From a candidate division Zixibacteria bacterium DG_27 (GTDB lineage: Bacteria; Zixibacteria; MSB-5A5; DG-27): 6,907 bases of DNA. Every line of letters starts with the position of its first letter. Within the stretch, counting starts at the first letter, position 1. The notes under the pieces were generated by a model. It ran no database searches. It saw only the letters and a list, made by a program, of their open reading frames with translations, and was not told where the DNA came from. Both the position numbers and the translations under genes were made by a program. Shown here in pieces: positions 5,541-6,907 of this stretch. The stretch covers positions 1 to 6,907 of the forward strand of contig LIZU01000059.1 in assembly GCA_001302725.1 (NCBI GenBank). Direction: 5' to 3'.

Positions 5541-6907
5541 ATGGCCGCACTCCGTCAATTTGGGATAATCCTCCTCCTGGGCTTATCTTTTCTCGCTTCC
5601 CCGACTCTCTGCAATCAGGTGAAACCCACCTCCGACAAGAGTGTAATTCCCAACATCGTCGAGAGAATAGACATCTCCGGAAACTATCATCTCTCAGATA
5701 AAGAAATCAAAAAACAGATGGTGTTGGAGGAGAGACGCTGGTATCACCTCTTCCGGAAAAAGAGGAGAATCACGGAGCGCTTTCTGCAGTTTGAGAAAGC
5801 CTCCATCGATTCCTTCTACCATTCCCAGGGATTTCTCAAAGCCACCTCCGTGGTCGAGGCTCAACCAGGCAGCCGGGAAGATCGAGCAGTGTTGGAGGTG
5901 GTTATTCACGAGGGCCCCCAGACTTTCATTGAAGAGCTGAAGCTGATCGGGGATATAGGGAGTTTCAGCAACGAGGTCTGGAAGAATTTCAAGACCATTA
6001 TGCCGGGCTCGCCTCTTGACAGGACCGCCCTTCGCCAAGTTGCCCTGGCAGTTAAAAACACATACGCCGACCACGGTTATCCCTATGCAGAGGTGAGCGT
6101 TGGAGTGGAGATTCCGGAGGATTATGAATCGGCGACGGTCACATTTTCTATAAATCCTGGGGAACTGGCCCGCTTCGGGAGATTAGAAATCGTCGGGCTA
6201 GACAAAACCCAGGATCACGTCGCCAGAAGAGAGATCACCTTCAAGGAGGGGGAGATATACCGTCGCAGAAAGATCATCGACAGCCAGCAGTATCTATATT
6301 CCACCGGTCTTTTCAGCTATGTTTCCCTCTCTCTCGTGGAGACCTCTGCTGACCCTCTGAGGCCAGGTATGCGTCTGACGGTGGCGGAGAGAAAACCGAA
6401 TTACGTCAATCTGAAACTCGGGGCCGGTCAGGACTACGAGCGCGATTTCACCTTCGAGACCTCAGTAGCATGGGGAAACCGCAATATCTGGAGGCGTGGG
6501 CACCGGCTGAGCCTCTCCCTCTCCTCTGGCTTTCAGGTAATCCCGGACTGGGACAACTACCGCAACCGCCTTTCGATTTCCTACCTGTGGCCCTGGTGGA
6601 TTCTGCCTCGGACCCCCTTGAGCCTGGATTTCACTTACGAGCCCGGCAAATTGCCGGTCAACCGTGATTACGTTTACGATGACTTCTCTGCCTCCTTCGG
6701 CCTGAGTCGGGAGCTCCGCCGGGTCTACCTCGTGGCCTTGACTTACCAGTATGAACATATTCATGTTCACGACATTCCCGAGGATCAACAGGCGACCTTC
6801 AGAGCCGAAAGGGAGATTAAGGTTAGAAGGAAACTGATTCTCAATTTGAGCAAGGACAGCCGCAGCAACATCTTCACTCCCAGCGGCGGCTCCCTGACGA
6901 ATCTCTC
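5541..6907 (+). CDS. Omp85-family outer-membrane assembly protein (TamA/BamA-like), 3' truncated
   Basis: The frame runs from ATG 5541 to the window edge without a stop, giving 455 codons. Residues 1-24 form a signal peptide (basic start, hydrophobic FGIILLLGLSFLAS, polar after about 24). Three POTRA domains follow. The first, about 38-124, contains VERIDISGNYHLSDKEI and DSFYHSQGFLKATSVVEA. The second, about 126-206, contains IEELKLIGDIG and VKNTYADHGYPYAEVSV. The third, about 210-284, contains FGRLEIVGLDK, EITFKEGEIYRRRKI and YLYSTGLFSYVSLSL. From about 288 amphipathic strands of the barrel begin (YVNLKLGAGQDYERDFTFETSVAWGNRNIWRRG). DSRSNIFTPSGGSL at 439-452 matches the conserved 'DxRdNxFnPxxGxxl' turn of the bacterial surface antigen family. 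The VRGF/Y lid-loop motif is not reached. Three POTRAs and the adjacent tamB favour a TamA role; BamA usually has five, but it cannot be excluded without the rest. It would sit in the outer membrane, POTRAs in the periplasm contacting TamB. The GAGG site and the placement of the signal peptide fix the start. Confidence 0.92.
   Translation, partial: MAALRQFGIILLLGLSFLASPTLCNQVKPTSDKSVIPNIVERIDISGNYHLSDKEIKKQMVLEERRWYHLFRKKRRITERFLQFEKASIDSFYHSQGFLKATSVVEAQPGSREDRAVLEVVIHEGPQTFIEELKLIGDIGSFSNEVWKNFKTIMPGSPLDRTALRQVALAVKNTYADHGYPYAEVSVGVEIPEDYESATVTFSINPGELARFGRLEIVGLDKTQDHVARREITFKEGEIYRRRKIIDSQQYLYSTGLFSYVSLSLVETSADPLRPGMRLTVAERKPNYVNLKLGAGQDYERDFTFETSVAWGNRNIWRRGHRLSLSLSSGFQVIPDWDNYRNRLSISYLWPWWILPRTPLSLDFTYEPGKLPVNRDYVYDDFSASFGLSRELRRVYLVALTYQYEHIHVHDIPEDQQATFRAEREIKVRRKLILNLSKDSRSNIFTPSGGSLTNL

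Noticed and set aside
5694..6074. 126-codon minus-strand frame opposite the Omp85 gene
   Set aside because: Antisense to POTRA-encoding sequence, with no motif and no promoter or ribosome site of note.
6462..6788. Overlapping open frames on both strands near the window end
   Set aside because: They lie over the barrel-encoding part of the Omp85 gene, whose amphipathic strand pattern and surface-antigen turn continue through the region.

Overview
The window looks like ordinary chromosomal DNA from a diderm bacterium, probably an uncultured member of the FCB superphylum (a Zixibacteria-, Marinimicrobia- or WOR-3-like lineage). Three things point there. The first gene ends in a 'YPNPFN...' C-terminal sorting domain of the type IX secretion / Por tail kind. 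An outer-membrane assembly module (TamB plus an Omp85 protein) is present. There is also a sigma70-like extended -10 promoter. The phylum assignment is inference; no marker gene is present.

Layout: (1) Positions 2-634 (+) hold the 3' end of a secreted or surface protein gene whose start lies upstream of the window, followed by a strong intrinsic terminator at 667-700. (2) Positions 710-1693 (-) hold a DUF457/YdjM-type integral membrane protein with a metal-hydrolase-like set of His/Asp motifs; it converges on the first gene. (3) Positions 1694-1946 are a divergent intergenic region. It carries a good promoter candidate for the rightward genes, a weaker one for the leftward gene, and a purine-rich stretch of no evident function. 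(4) Positions 1947-5534 (+) hold a complete tamB-like gene of 1195 codons. (5) Positions 5541 to the end (+) hold the first 455 codons of a TamA/BamA-family (Omp85) outer-membrane protein with signal peptide, three POTRA domains and the first part of the beta-barrel; it runs off the window.

The last two genes are the functional core. TamB is an inner-membrane-anchored, periplasm-spanning beta-structured protein, and the Omp85 protein is its outer-membrane partner. They are almost certainly co-transcribed: the gap is 6 bp and the ribosome binding site of the second gene overlaps the stop of the first. Together they would form a Translocation and Assembly Module linking the two membranes for outer-membrane protein assembly and/or phospholipid transport. 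The first gene would use a different export route (Sec followed by type IX, if the organism has that system). The DUF457 gene has no evident link to either. I found no mobile element, CRISPR array, tRNA or rRNA, and no convincing undescribed system. The findings below are modest points for follow-up.
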